NCBI GenBank assembly: GCA_964618555.1
Contig: CAZUBF010000028.1
Span: 1 to 29,418, forward strand
Reading direction: 5' to 3'
Source: Calidifontimicrobium sp964618555
GTDB taxonomy: Bacteria > Pseudomonadota > Gammaproteobacteria > Burkholderiales > Burkholderiaceae_C
Length of the DNA: 29,418 nt
The translations under genes and the position numbers were made by a program. Of this stretch, positions 7,433 through 15,378 are shown one piece after another. Within the stretch, counting starts at the first letter, position 1. Each line of letters begins with the position of its first letter. The notes beneath the pieces were generated by a model. That model saw only the letters and a program-made list of their open reading frames with translations, did not search any database and had not been told where the DNA came from.

Positions 7433-8254
7433 ATGACGACGACACGGCCCTTCGTCGACTTCCGCAACGTCTGGCTGGCCTACAACGACGAACTGCTCGC
7501 CAAGGGGCAGTTCGCCGTCGAGGACATCACGCTGCAGGTCGGCGCCGGCGAGTTCATCGCCATCGTCGGGCCGTCGGGCTGCGGCAAGAGCACCTTCATG
7601 AAGCTCGCGACCGGGCTCAAACGCCCGAGTCGCGGCGAAGTGATCATCGACGGCAACGAGGTCACCGGGCCGCTGAAGATCACCGGCATGGCGTTCCAGG
7701 CGCCGAGCCTGCTGCCGTGGCGCACGACGCTCGACAACGTGTTGCTGCCGCTGGAGATCGTCGAGCCGTACCGATCGAACTACCGCTCCAAGCGAGCCGA
7801 GTACGCCGACAAGGCGCGGCGACTGCTGGCGAGCGTGGGACTGGGCGGCTACGAGGACAAGTTCCCGTGGCAGCTCTCGGGCGGCATGCAGCAGCGCGCC
7901 AGCATCTGCCGCGCGCTGATCCACGAGCCGAAGATGCTGCTGCTCGACGAGCCGTTCGGCGCCCTCGACGCGTTCACTCGCGAGGAGCTGTGGTGCGCGC
8001 TGCGCGACCTGCAGGCGGCGCAGAAGTTCAACGTGATCCTGGTCACGCACGACCTGCGCGAGAGCGTGTTCCTCGCCGACACCGTCTACGTGATGAGCAA
8101 GAGCCCGGGGCGGATGATCGTCAAGCGCGAGATCGACCTGCCGCGCCCGCGCGACCTCGAGATCACCTACAGCTCGCACTTCGTCGACATCGTGCACGAG
8201 CTGCGCGGTCACATCGGCGCGATGCGCCAGCAGACGACGGCGCTGCCGCAGTGA
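7433..8254 (+). CDS. ABC importer ATP-binding subunit
   Basis: The 273-residue ATPase carries Walker A GPSGCGKST (residues 46-54), Q-loop region AFQAPSLLPWR, signature LSGGMQQR (148-155), Walker B MLLLDEP (168-174) and the switch histidine in LVTHDL. All nucleotide-binding motifs are intact. It belongs to the SsuB/TauB-type group and would power the permease encoded seven bases downstream. The start at 7433 follows the binding-protein stop by five bases; an upstream in-frame ATG at 7361 lies inside that gene and was rejected. It acts on the cytoplasmic face of the inner membrane. Confidence 0.93.
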   Translation: MTTTRPFVDFRNVWLAYNDELLAKGQFAVEDITLQVGAGEFIAIVGPSGCGKSTFMKLATGLKRPSRGEVIIDGNEVTGPLKITGMAFQAPSLLPWRTTLDNVLLPLEIVEPYRSNYRSKRAEYADKARRLLASVGLGGYEDKFPWQLSGGMQQRASICRALIHEPKMLLLDEPFGALDAFTREELWCALRDLQAAQKFNVILVTHDLRESVFLADTVYVMSKSPGRMIVKREIDLPRPRDLEITYSSHFVDIVHELRGHIGAMRQQTTALPQ

Positions 8255-8261
8255 GCCCCCG

Positions 8262-9029
8262 ATGAACAACAAGTCCCTCGAACGCTGGTCGCCGCTGATC
8301 CTGCTCGCCGCGACGCTGGTCGTCTGGCAGTTCGTCTGCAGCGCCTTCGACGTCAGCGAGTTCATCTTCCCGAGCCCGGCGCGCATCGCCGAGCAGTTCT
8401 GGGAGTTCCGCGGCGTGATCCTGGCCCACGCGTGGCGCACCTTCTGGGTGACGATGGTCGGCTTCGCGATCGCCATCGTCGTCGGCGTGCTGCTCGGCTT
8501 CCTGATGGGCAGCTCGCGGCTGGCGTACAACGCGATGTACCCTCTGATGACCGGCTTCAACGCGCTGCCGAAGGCGGCGTTCGTGCCGATCCTGGTGGTG
8601 TGGTTCGGCATCGGCGTCGGCCCGGCGGTCCTGACCGCGTTCCTGATCTCGTTCTTCCCGATCATGGTCAACATCGCCACCGGGCTGGCCACGCTCGAAC
8701 CCGAGCTCGAGGACGTGCTGCGCGTGCTCGGCGCCAAGCGCTGGGACGTGCTGACCAAGGTCGGGCTGCCGCGCTCGATGCCGTACTTCTACGGCTCGTT
8801 GAAGGTGGCGATCACGCTGGCCTTCGTCGGCACGACGGTGTCGGAGATGACAGCGGCCAACGAAGGCATCGGCTACCTGCTGATCAGCGCCGGCAGCTCG
8901 CTGCAGATGGGGCTGGCGTTCGCCGGGCTGGTGGTGGTCGGGATCATGGCGATGGCGATGTACGAGTTGTTCTCGCTCGTCGAGAAGCGCACCACGGCCT
9001 GGGCCCACCGCGGGTCGCAGAACCACTGA
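8262..9029 (+). CDS. ABC importer permease subunit
   Basis: The 255-residue membrane protein has about six hydrophobic segments and the binding-protein-dependent permease EAA-type loop (EDVLRVLGAKRWDVLTKVGLP, contacting the ATPase). It matches the SsuC/TauC group in length and layout. It lies in the same tight run as the ATPase and binding-protein genes, and its TGA overlaps the ATG of the deaminase gene by one base (TGATG), so transport and deamination are probably co-expressed. Confidence 0.93.
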   Translation: MNNKSLERWSPLILLAATLVVWQFVCSAFDVSEFIFPSPARIAEQFWEFRGVILAHAWRTFWVTMVGFAIAIVVGVLLGFLMGSSRLAYNAMYPLMTGFNALPKAAFVPILVVWFGIGVGPAVLTAFLISFFPIMVNIATGLATLEPELEDVLRVLGAKRWDVLTKVGLPRSMPYFYGSLKVAITLAFVGTTVSEMTAANEGIGYLLISAGSSLQMGLAFAGLVVVGIMAMAMYELFSLVEKRTTAWAHRGSQNH

Positions 9030-9529
9030 TGGCCGAGCGCACCGAACCGACGCGTGAGCAGGTCGTTGCGCTGCTGCAGCGCGCCCAGGCGCTGGCACAG
9101 CGTGCCATGGACGCCGGCCACCATCCGTTCGGCGCGCTGCTGGTGGCACCCGACCACCAGACGGTGCTGCTCGAGCAGGGCAACGTCGACAGCGTCAACC
9201 ACGCCGAGGCGGTGCTGGCGCGCGAGGCATCGCGGCGCTGGGGCACCGACCATCTCTGGCGTTGCACGCTGGTGACCACCGTCGAGCCCTGCGCGATGTG
9301 CGCCGGCACGCAGTACTGGGCGCACATCGGCCGCGTGGTATACGGCCTGAGCGAGCGCGACCTGCTGGCGCTGACCGGCAACCACGCCGAGAACCCGACG
9401 CTGGACCTGCCGTGCCGGGAGGTGTTCGCGCGCGGGCAGAAGGACGTGCGCGTCATCGGTCCCGTGCCCGAGATCGCCGAGGCCATCGCCGCGATGCACC
9501 GGCGCTTCTGGAAGACGCGCGGCGCGTGA
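9029..9529 (+). CDS. Cytidine-deaminase-like nucleobase deaminase, probable guanine deaminase
   Basis: The 166-residue protein is a CMP/dCMP deaminase-fold zinc enzyme with HAE (His58, catalytic Glu60) and PCAMC (Cys88, Cys91). Its C-terminus fits the bacterial guanine/nucleoside deaminase group better than TadA, because it lacks a tRNA-binding TadA tail and keeps NHAEAVLAREASRRW. Guanine deamination would yield xanthine, which feeds urate production, so it suits this cluster; another purine or a pterin substrate remains possible. It is coupled to the permease (TGATG overlap), and a GTG for UreD overlaps its stop. Confidence 0.82.
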   Translation: MAERTEPTREQVVALLQRAQALAQRAMDAGHHPFGALLVAPDHQTVLLEQGNVDSVNHAEAVLAREASRRWGTDHLWRCTLVTTVEPCAMCAGTQYWAHIGRVVYGLSERDLLALTGNHAENPTLDLPCREVFARGQKDVRVIGPVPEIAEAIAAMHRRFWKTRGA

Positions 9530-9537
9530 GCCGCGCC

Positions 9538-10359
9538 ATGGGCTGGCACGGTCACCTGCAACTGCACTACCGGCGCGACGGCGAACGCACCGTCGGCCAC
9601 GACGGCCACCAGGGCCCGCTGCGCGTGCTCAAGGCCCTGCACCCCGAGGGCCCGGGCGTGTGCCACCACGTGCTGGTGCACCCGCCCGGCGGCTTCGTCG
9701 GCGGCGACCGGCTCGCGGTGGACCTGCGTGTCGACGCCGGCGCGCACGCGCTGGTCACGACGCCGGGCGCCAACCGCTTCTACCGCAGCGCCGGCGAGGC
9801 GGCCGTGCAGGAGGTGCGCGCCGCGGTGGCCGCGCTCGGCCGGCTCGAGTGGCTGCCGCTGGAGACCATCGCCTACGGCGGCTGCCTGGCCGAGAACCGG
9901 CTGGTCGTCGAATTGGCCGAGGGCGCCGAGGCGATCGGCTGGGACTTGCTCGCGCTCGGCCTGCCCGCGGCCGGCGAGCCGTTCGAGCGCGGCAGCGTGC
10001 TGCAGCATCTGGAGCTGCCCGGCCGCTGGCTCGAGCGCGGACGCATCGCCGCTGGCGACCGCGCGCTGCTCGACGGGCCGCTGGGCTTCGCCGGGCAGCG
10101 CGTGCTGGCGACGCTGTGGTTCGCCGCCGGGTCGCCGATCGACGCCGCGCGGCGCGACGCGCTGCTCGACGCGGCGCGCGCCGGCGACGACGCCGCGCCG
10201 CTGCAGGGAGCCACCGCACCGAACGACCACGTCGTCGTGCTGCGCCTGCTCGCGCCGCGCATCGAGCCGGCGCTGCAGCGGCTGCGCGAGGTGTGGGAAG
10301 CGTGGCGGCGATTGGCGTGGCGCCGCGAGCCGTGCATGCCCAGGGTGTGGCGGACCTGA
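9538..10359 (+). CDS. ureD: Urease accessory protein UreD
   Basis: The 273-residue protein matches UreD (UreH): GWHGHLQLHY at the start, RVLKALHPEG, HPPGGFVGGD and TTPGANRFYRS, with WLPLETI and an LGLPAAGEPF-type segment later. UreD is the scaffold that binds apo-urease with UreF and UreG for nickel insertion. An in-frame GTG at 9526, overlapping the deaminase stop by four bases, would add four residues and fits the overlap habit of the cluster; the ATG is listed as the safer call. Unusually, ureA does not follow: the rest of the urease genes start 8 kb further on, after unrelated genes. The protein itself looks complete. Confidence 0.95.
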   Translation: MGWHGHLQLHYRRDGERTVGHDGHQGPLRVLKALHPEGPGVCHHVLVHPPGGFVGGDRLAVDLRVDAGAHALVTTPGANRFYRSAGEAAVQEVRAAVAALGRLEWLPLETIAYGGCLAENRLVVELAEGAEAIGWDLLALGLPAAGEPFERGSVLQHLELPGRWLERGRIAAGDRALLDGPLGFAGQRVLATLWFAAGSPIDAARRDALLDAARAGDDAAPLQGATAPNDHVVVLRLLAPRIEPALQRLREVWEAWRRLAWRREPCMPRVWRT

Positions 10360-10544
10360 GGGTCTGCGGCATCCGGCGGGCGTGCGCCCCGTTGCGGCGA
10401 CGGTCACGACGCTGGCACCGGTCGTCGGTCAGCGGCGCGAAGGTGTCCCGCATGACGTACCAGGCCGCGCCACGTCGCTGCAGCCAGCACTTGGCTCGGA
10501 ATCCCCTGCGATGACGGGCCGGGTGCCCCGATGCGGAGCCGGCA

Positions 10545-10934
10545 ATGCTCGAGGGAACGTGCCTGTGCGGCTCGGTCCGCTGGACGCTGGCGACGCTCCC
10601 GTCGTCGGCGACGGCCTGCAGCTGCACCGCGTGCAGGAGGTACGGCACGCTCTGGGCCTACGGATGGGAGGGCGAGGACATCACGGTCCGCGGGCCCACC
10701 ACGGCCTTCGTTCGAGGACGATCGCTGAGCTTGAACTTCTGCCCGAAGTGCGGGAACGTGAGCCACTGGTGGGGCTTCGACGTCAACGAGCAGGGCCAGC
10801 GACGCGTCGCGGTCAATCTGCGCCTGGCGGATCCCGAGCCCATCGCAAACGTGCCCATCCGACACTTCGACGGCCTGGACACCTGGACGGACCTGCCCAT
10901 GGAGGGTCGGTGCGTCAGGGACATGTGGTTCTGA
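10545..10934 (+). CDS. GFA-family (glutathione-dependent formaldehyde-activating-like) protein
   Basis: The 129-residue protein has the zinc cysteine pattern of the GFA/CENP-V family: GTCLCGSVRW (Cys6, Cys8), CSCTACRRYG and NFCPKCGN, with a short beta-rich body. The founding member speeds condensation of formaldehyde with glutathione, but most small bacterial relatives have no known reaction, so no substrate is assigned. It lies 185 bases after ureD; that gap shows no gene or clear terminator. It is the first gene of the stretch that separates ureD from ureA. Confidence 0.85.
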   Translation: MLEGTCLCGSVRWTLATLPSSATACSCTACRRYGTLWAYGWEGEDITVRGPTTAFVRGRSLSLNFCPKCGNVSHWWGFDVNEQGQRRVAVNLRLADPEPIANVPIRHFDGLDTWTDLPMEGRCVRDMWF

Positions 10935-11059
10935 GGTGCCCGTCGGCGCCTTCCGGCCGCCAGGCCACGCAGAGGCCCTGTCGGTCCTCGGCGGTCATCG
11001 CCAGCGGTCGGCTCGACGCCTGCGCCTCGGCGGAGGCTCAGATCGCGCCAACGATGTGA

Positions 11060-11087
11060 CGCCGCGGCCGGAGCCTGGGCCGCGGCG
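11060..11087. repeat. GC hairpin between GFA-family and GrpB-family genes
   Basis: CGCCGCGGCC (11060-11069) and GGCCGCGGCG (11078-11087) form a perfect 10-bp stem with an 8-base loop in the 224-bp gap after the GFA-family gene. There is no T-run. A transcript end for that gene is the simplest reading. The rest of the gap shows nothing recognisable. Confidence 0.45.
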
Positions 11088-11158
11088 GTCGCTGAAGAGC
11101 CTGCGGTTCATGGGCCACGGGTCGCGTGCACCGACGCCGCCCGGCCTTGACGACACGC

Positions 11159-11761
11159 ATGTCCGCATCGGCTGACGCACCCGTCGAGCTGGTCGCGTAC
11201 CGCGCCGGCTGGCCCGAGGCGTTCGTCGCCGAGGCCGCCGTGCTTCGGGACCTGCTGGCCCCGTGGCTCGTCGGGCCCGTGGAACACATCGGCAGCACCG
11301 CAGCGCCCGGCATGACGTCAAAGCCGGTCATCGACATCATGGCGCCGGTGGCGTCGCTGGACGAATCCCGGCCGGCGATCGACCGGGTCGCGACGGCAGG
11401 CTACGTGCACTTCCCCTACCGGCCCGACGTCATGCACTGGTTCTGCAAGCCCTCGCCGGCGCACCGTTCCCATCACCTGCACCTGGTCCCCTTCGGCAGT
11501 TCGCTGTGGACGGCGAGGCGCGCCTTTCGCGATGCGCTGCGACGACACCCGACGCTTGCCGCCGAGTACGCGCAGTTCAAGAAGGAACTGGCGCGCCGGC
11601 ACCGCACCGATCGCGAGGCCTATACGGACGGCAAGACCACGTTCGTCGACATGGTGCTTCGCCGCGCTGCGCCGGCGCCCCGATCCACGACCGCGGTGCC
11701 CGGCGTGTCGAGCGAGGCCAGACTTCGGCCCGAGCCGTCGCCCGGCGCCAGGTTGGCGTGA
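11159..11761 (+). CDS. GrpB/UPF0157-family protein (nucleotidyltransferase-like fold)
   Basis: From ATG 11159 the protein has 200 residues. It carries the GrpB (UPF0157) core: VEHIGSTAAPGMTSKPVIDI near residues 41-60, MHWFCK, HHLHLV, and the C-terminal FKKELA..DREAYTDGKT segment. The family is related to nucleotidyltransferases; some members are described as dephospho-CoA-kinase-associated domains, but a reaction cannot be assigned. The last 30 or so residues (Pro/Arg/Ala-rich) extend past the family core and look like non-conserved tail. It ends 70 bases from the stop of the oppositely oriented tannase gene. Confidence 0.85.
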   Translation: MSASADAPVELVAYRAGWPEAFVAEAAVLRDLLAPWLVGPVEHIGSTAAPGMTSKPVIDIMAPVASLDESRPAIDRVATAGYVHFPYRPDVMHWFCKPSPAHRSHHLHLVPFGSSLWTARRAFRDALRRHPTLAAEYAQFKKELARRHRTDREAYTDGKTTFVDMVLRRAAPAPRSTTAVPGVSSEARLRPEPSPGARLA

Positions 11762-11831
11762 CGGCGTAGCGTGAGTGCAAGCGCGGCGATGCCGAGCGTG
11801 CCCCCGGCAACGCCGCGCCGCGGCCATCGCC

Positions 11832-13757
11832 TCAGCGTCGATCTGGGGCCGCACAGACGAAGTTGCTCTCGTCCTGCGGGTCACCATGGCCTGCGTAGTG
11901 CGCGTAGGTGGGATAGCGGCACAGTGGCCGGGTGCGACCTGGGAACGATGCGCCGCTGGCCGTGATGCGCTCCGGCCCGTTGCCGTTTTCGACCCAGTCG
12001 ATCAGTGGGGTCAACGCATCGAAGCGGTCGGTCGCCGGGCCGCCCGAGCAGTGGGTCATGCCGGGCACCAGGAACAACCGGGCGAGATCGCCGGCCTTCG
12101 CCGGCCCGAGCGACGCGATCACGCCGTTCATGTAGTCCGCCGTCTCGAGCGCCGAAAAGATCGGGTCGCTCAGACCGTTGAGCAGCATCAGCTTGCCGCC
12201 GCGCGCGCGGAAGGCGTCGAGGCGAGTGTCGGCCCCGGTGTCGTACAGCGCGCCGAAGGCCTGCATGCGCGCCGGGTCGGCGTCGAAGTCGAAGTCGAAG
12301 ATGCTGAACGCGGGGTCCGGCGGCGTGAAGAACTCGTGGCGAATCGCGTCCTGGATCAGCGTCACGAATGCCGAGTTCGGTGCCGCGCTCGGCGAAGAGC
12401 CGAGCTTCCAGGAACGCCAGCCGGCAGCCGAGATCCCGGCGTCGAAGGCCCATGGAAAGTAAAGCGCACGGCCTGCCGAGTCGACCGGTCCGCCGAAGCC
12501 CTTCTTCAGCGCGCCAACCTGCTCGGCCGTCAAGCAGCTGGCGTCCTTCGCGCCGGCGCACTGCAGCACCGTCGGGTCGAAGCCGCAGGCCTTGAAGTTG
12601 TTGATGCTGCCGTCGGCCAGCCCGTCGAGCGCGTCGCACTGCGCCAGCACGGCGTTGGCGACCAGCGACAGGTCGGCGTTCGAGAAGGCCTGTGACAGGA
12701 TCGGTTGACCCGCGGCGTTCAGCGGCGCGATCGAGCGGTAAGTGATCGACTCCCAGGCAGCGGAGATCGACGCTCCGGTGGCCACGCGCATTGCCGGCGC
12801 GATCGCGATCACGCCGTCGAACTGCGCGGGGTAGCGCTGCGTGAACATCATCCCCTGCCGCCCACCGCCGGAACAGCCGGCGAAGTAGGACCTGTCCGGA
12901 ACGCGGCCGTAGTACAGGTCGACGATCGCCTTCGCCGTGGCGGCAGTCTTGCCATACGCGTTGTAGGCGTGGTCGACGCGCGCCTGCGGATCGAAGCCGA
13001 ACGAGGCCGCCGTGCCGCCGGTGTGGCCGCCGTCGGTCGACACCGCGGCCATCCCGCGCGCCAGCGCCGGCGACGAGCCGTTGCCGACGTTGCCGACCGC
13101 ATTGCCGATGTTGCCGTCATTGCCGCCACCGCCCTGGAAGAAGAAGCGGCCGCTCCACGCATCGGGCAGGCGCAACTCGAAGCCGATCGCGAACGGCGTG
13201 TTGTTGACGCCGATGCGCGGGTTGATCGCACCGCGAATGCGGCAATGTGCCGGAAGCGTCGCGGTCGCGGCGACCGGCGTGGCCAGAGTGATCTGCACCT
13301 GATCCTGCGGCGACTCGAGCAGCTCGGGCGGGATCACGAGCGAGGTCAGTCCGGCGCAGCCGAGCTGCGGACCGACGGGCGTGCTGACCGTCACGACGGC
13401 GTGTGCGCGGGCGGCCCGCGCGGCGGGCTTGACCGCGATGACGTTCGCGCCAGGCGCGAGTCCGGTCACGGTCGCGCGGATCGCGCCGGGGCCGTCGGGA
13501 ACGAACATCGGCGTGATGTCGGCGCCGTTGAGCGTGACGACCACGTTGCGCAGCGCGGCCGACGCCGGTCCGCGCACGACGATCGGCACCGCGTTTCCTT
13601 CCGACACGAACTCAGGGAAAGGCGACTGCAGGCTCTGGATCGAGAAGGGCGTCGCCGCCGCGGGCAGGACGGTGGCCGTCGTGAGCGCCACGGCAGCACT
13701 GACGCGGACAAGCTTCGGCCATCGGGCCGCGGCGGCTGGCTGGAAGCGATCATGCAT
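11832..13757 (-). CDS. Tannase/feruloyl-esterase-family secreted esterase
   Basis: The 641-residue protein has a signal peptide (cleavage near PAAATPF, about residue 36). An N-terminal beta-rich, Ig/IPT-like region (about 40-125, with VVVTLNGADITPMF) precedes a tannase/feruloyl esterase alpha/beta-hydrolase domain. Catalytic residues are visible: GCSGGGRQG (Ser296), SDPIF (Asp531) and MTHCSGG (His569), with Cys295 and Cys570 able to form the disulfide of the CS-D-HC motif. It probably cleaves phenolic esters such as feruloyl or galloyl esters in the periplasm or outside; the exact ester is not predictable. An AGGAGA ribosome binding site stands 6 bases before the start. The DUF3237 gene lies upstream on the same strand. 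Confidence 0.88.
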   Translation of the reverse strand: MHDRFQPAAAARWPKLVRVSAAVALTTATVLPAAATPFSIQSLQSPFPEFVSEGNAVPIVVRGPASAALRNVVVTLNGADITPMFVPDGPGAIRATVTGLAPGANVIAVKPAARAARAHAVVTVSTPVGPQLGCAGLTSLVIPPELLESPQDQVQITLATPVAATATLPAHCRIRGAINPRIGVNNTPFAIGFELRLPDAWSGRFFFQGGGGNDGNIGNAVGNVGNGSSPALARGMAAVSTDGGHTGGTAASFGFDPQARVDHAYNAYGKTAATAKAIVDLYYGRVPDRSYFAGCSGGGRQGMMFTQRYPAQFDGVIAIAPAMRVATGASISAAWESITYRSIAPLNAAGQPILSQAFSNADLSLVANAVLAQCDALDGLADGSINNFKACGFDPTVLQCAGAKDASCLTAEQVGALKKGFGGPVDSAGRALYFPWAFDAGISAAGWRSWKLGSSPSAAPNSAFVTLIQDAIRHEFFTPPDPAFSIFDFDFDADPARMQAFGALYDTGADTRLDAFRARGGKLMLLNGLSDPIFSALETADYMNGVIASLGPAKAGDLARLFLVPGMTHCSGGPATDRFDALTPLIDWVENGNGPERITASGASFPGRTRPLCRYPTYAHYAGHGDPQDESNFVCAAPDRR

Positions 13758-13930
13758 GGGTCGTCTCCTGTGGTTGATTCGGACGACGCGGTGTCGTCGA
13801 CCTCAGTGTCGTGCGCACGAACCGCGGTGCGTGTCGTCCCAGAGAACGACAACACGGCGCATGCGACGCCCACGGACACGCGCGCGTCGCCGAGCGACGG
13901 CAGGCACGCCGGCACCGGGCGACGCGACGA

Positions 13931-14413
13931 TCAGCCGATGCGGAACAGGTCGAGCATCACGAGCCTGGACTCGCGGCGCCCGCTGGCGATGGCCAACGTC
14001 TTGTTCAGGTGCAGCCAGTTCGGTGCACCGGTCGTGAACCGCACCAGCGTGCGGAAGAAGTAGGCTTCGGGCGGCACGCTGTCACCGCGCGCGAGGCGTT
14101 CCATCACGTCCGGCGGGCCATGGCGCAGACCGTCGCTCTGCACCTCGACGAGCGCATCGTCGGTGGTGCGGATCACGTAGTGGGCGGCGATCTCGAGCAC
14201 CCCGTCGGCGCGCAACAGCTGCCAGTCGACGCCACCCTCGACGATGGTGCCGTTCAACTCCGGGCCCTCGACAATGCCCCCGCCGAGCGGGACGAAACGA
14301 CGCTCGCCGTGCTTGGCCGGCCCGAGTGTCACCAGCGGGCCGACCTCGCAGCGGATCCGGGTCATCGGCCACAACGGCGGGGGAGTCGCGAAGTCGACGT
14401 CAGATGAGGTCAT
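13931..14413 (-). CDS. DUF3237-family protein
   Basis: From ATG 14413 the protein has 160 residues and matches DUF3237: an early GPLVTLGPAKHGERRFVPLG segment, GTIVEGGVDWQLLRADG, YVIRTTDDA, and PEAYFFRTLVRFTTG near the C-terminus. The family is a small beta-barrel often found near aromatic or ester catabolic genes; its reaction is unknown to me. GGGAGG lies upstream but is rather distant (13 bases), and an in-frame ATG at about 14440 is an alternative. It is 173 bases upstream of the tannase gene on the same strand and divergent from the LuxR-type gene. Confidence 0.85.
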   Translation of the reverse strand: MTSSDVDFATPPPLWPMTRIRCEVGPLVTLGPAKHGERRFVPLGGGIVEGPELNGTIVEGGVDWQLLRADGVLEIAAHYVIRTTDDALVEVQSDGLRHGPPDVMERLARGDSVPPEAYFFRTLVRFTTGAPNWLHLNKTLAIASGRRESRLVMLDLFRIG

Positions 14414-14499
14414 GGCAGGGCGGGAACCTCCCGATGGCATGAGCGTACCGCCCCGCCGATCATCTCCTGGCCAGCGGCTGAACGCTGTCGACCCGAAGG
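14414..14499. promoter_or_regulatory. Divergent intergenic region between DUF3237 and LuxR-type genes
   Basis: These 86 bases separate two divergently transcribed genes and must hold the upstream signals of at least one. I could not pick out convincing -35/-10 elements or a clear operator. The arrangement suggests that the LuxR-type protein controls the esterase genes. Confidence 0.35.
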
Positions 14500-15306
14500 A
14501 TGACGCGCGTGATCGTGACCGCACTGCCCCGACCCAACGACGCGCTGCCGGCGCGGGCGGTCGCACGGCTGGTCGGCGCCATCGCCAGCGCGCGCTTCGC
14601 CGACGAGGCGCTCGACGCATTGAATGCGCCGCTGCAGGCCGCATCGTGGTCCGTGTACCGCCTCTTCGGCCACGCCAAGCCTCCTGTTCTTCACCTGTCG
14701 GCCACGCGCGACGGCGATGACGTGACGCGATCGTGCTTCGCGACGTACGCTGCCGGACTCTACCGGCGTGACCACAGCTTCGACCTGGTGCTGCGCACGA
14801 AGCAACCAGGTGAAGCCAAGGTCCTGGCGATGCACGCCGACGAGGCGCCCAACCGCGAGCATCGCGATGCGATCTATCGGCGCCACGCATTGGCCGAGCG
14901 CCTGTCGGTGGCCGCACTCGACAACGACGGCTCGCTGCTGGCCGTAAACCTCTATCACCACGCCCACCAGGGGCGTTTCACCGCGGCCGAGCGCGACCGC
15001 TTCTGTGCCCTCGCACCGGTGCTGCTGGCCTCGGTCCAGAGACACGTCGCACTGCAAGGCGAGCGGGTGGAACGGTCGGCCGGTGCGCGCGAGGCGCTGG
15101 CCGCCACCTGCCCCGCGCTCACTGCTCGCGAGCTCGACGTGTGCGAGCGCCTGTTGCGCGGCATGACCCACGATGGCATCGCGGCCGACCTCGGGCTGTC
15201 GCTGGCCACGGTCAAGACCTACCGCAGTCGCGCATTCGACCGACTTGGCCTGCACTTCCGCAGCGAGTTGTTCGCGCGCTTCGGCTCGGCGCATCCGCGC
15301 CTGTAG
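14500..15306 (+). CDS. LuxR-type transcriptional regulator
   Basis: The 268-residue protein has a C-terminal LuxR/FixJ helix-turn-helix at about residues 205-262 (LTARELDVCERLLRGMTHDGI, LGLSLATVKTYRSRAFDRLG). The N-terminal 190 residues have no receiver aspartate motif and no domain I can name; they may be a ligand-binding region. The ribosome binding site GAAGGA (14495-14500) touches the ATG but is ideally spaced for the in-frame GTG at 14509, so translation may start there (265 residues). It is divergent from the DUF3237-tannase pair and upstream of a Bug/TctC gene, suggesting local control of aromatic-ester use. Confidence 0.87.
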   Translation: MTRVIVTALPRPNDALPARAVARLVGAIASARFADEALDALNAPLQAASWSVYRLFGHAKPPVLHLSATRDGDDVTRSCFATYAAGLYRRDHSFDLVLRTKQPGEAKVLAMHADEAPNREHRDAIYRRHALAERLSVAALDNDGSLLAVNLYHHAHQGRFTAAERDRFCALAPVLLASVQRHVALQGERVERSAGAREALAATCPALTARELDVCERLLRGMTHDGIAADLGLSLATVKTYRSRAFDRLGLHFRSELFARFGSAHPRL

Positions 15307-15378
15307 ACCTCTCGGATGACAGCGGCGTCGCACACGCGGCGCCACACTCGCGGTCACCGACGACGAGGAGATGTCGCG

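Noticed and set aside
10360..10544. Possible short gene or ureA scrap between ureD and the GFA-family gene
   Set aside because: No frame gives a recognisable protein or a ribosome binding site, and none resembles UreA.
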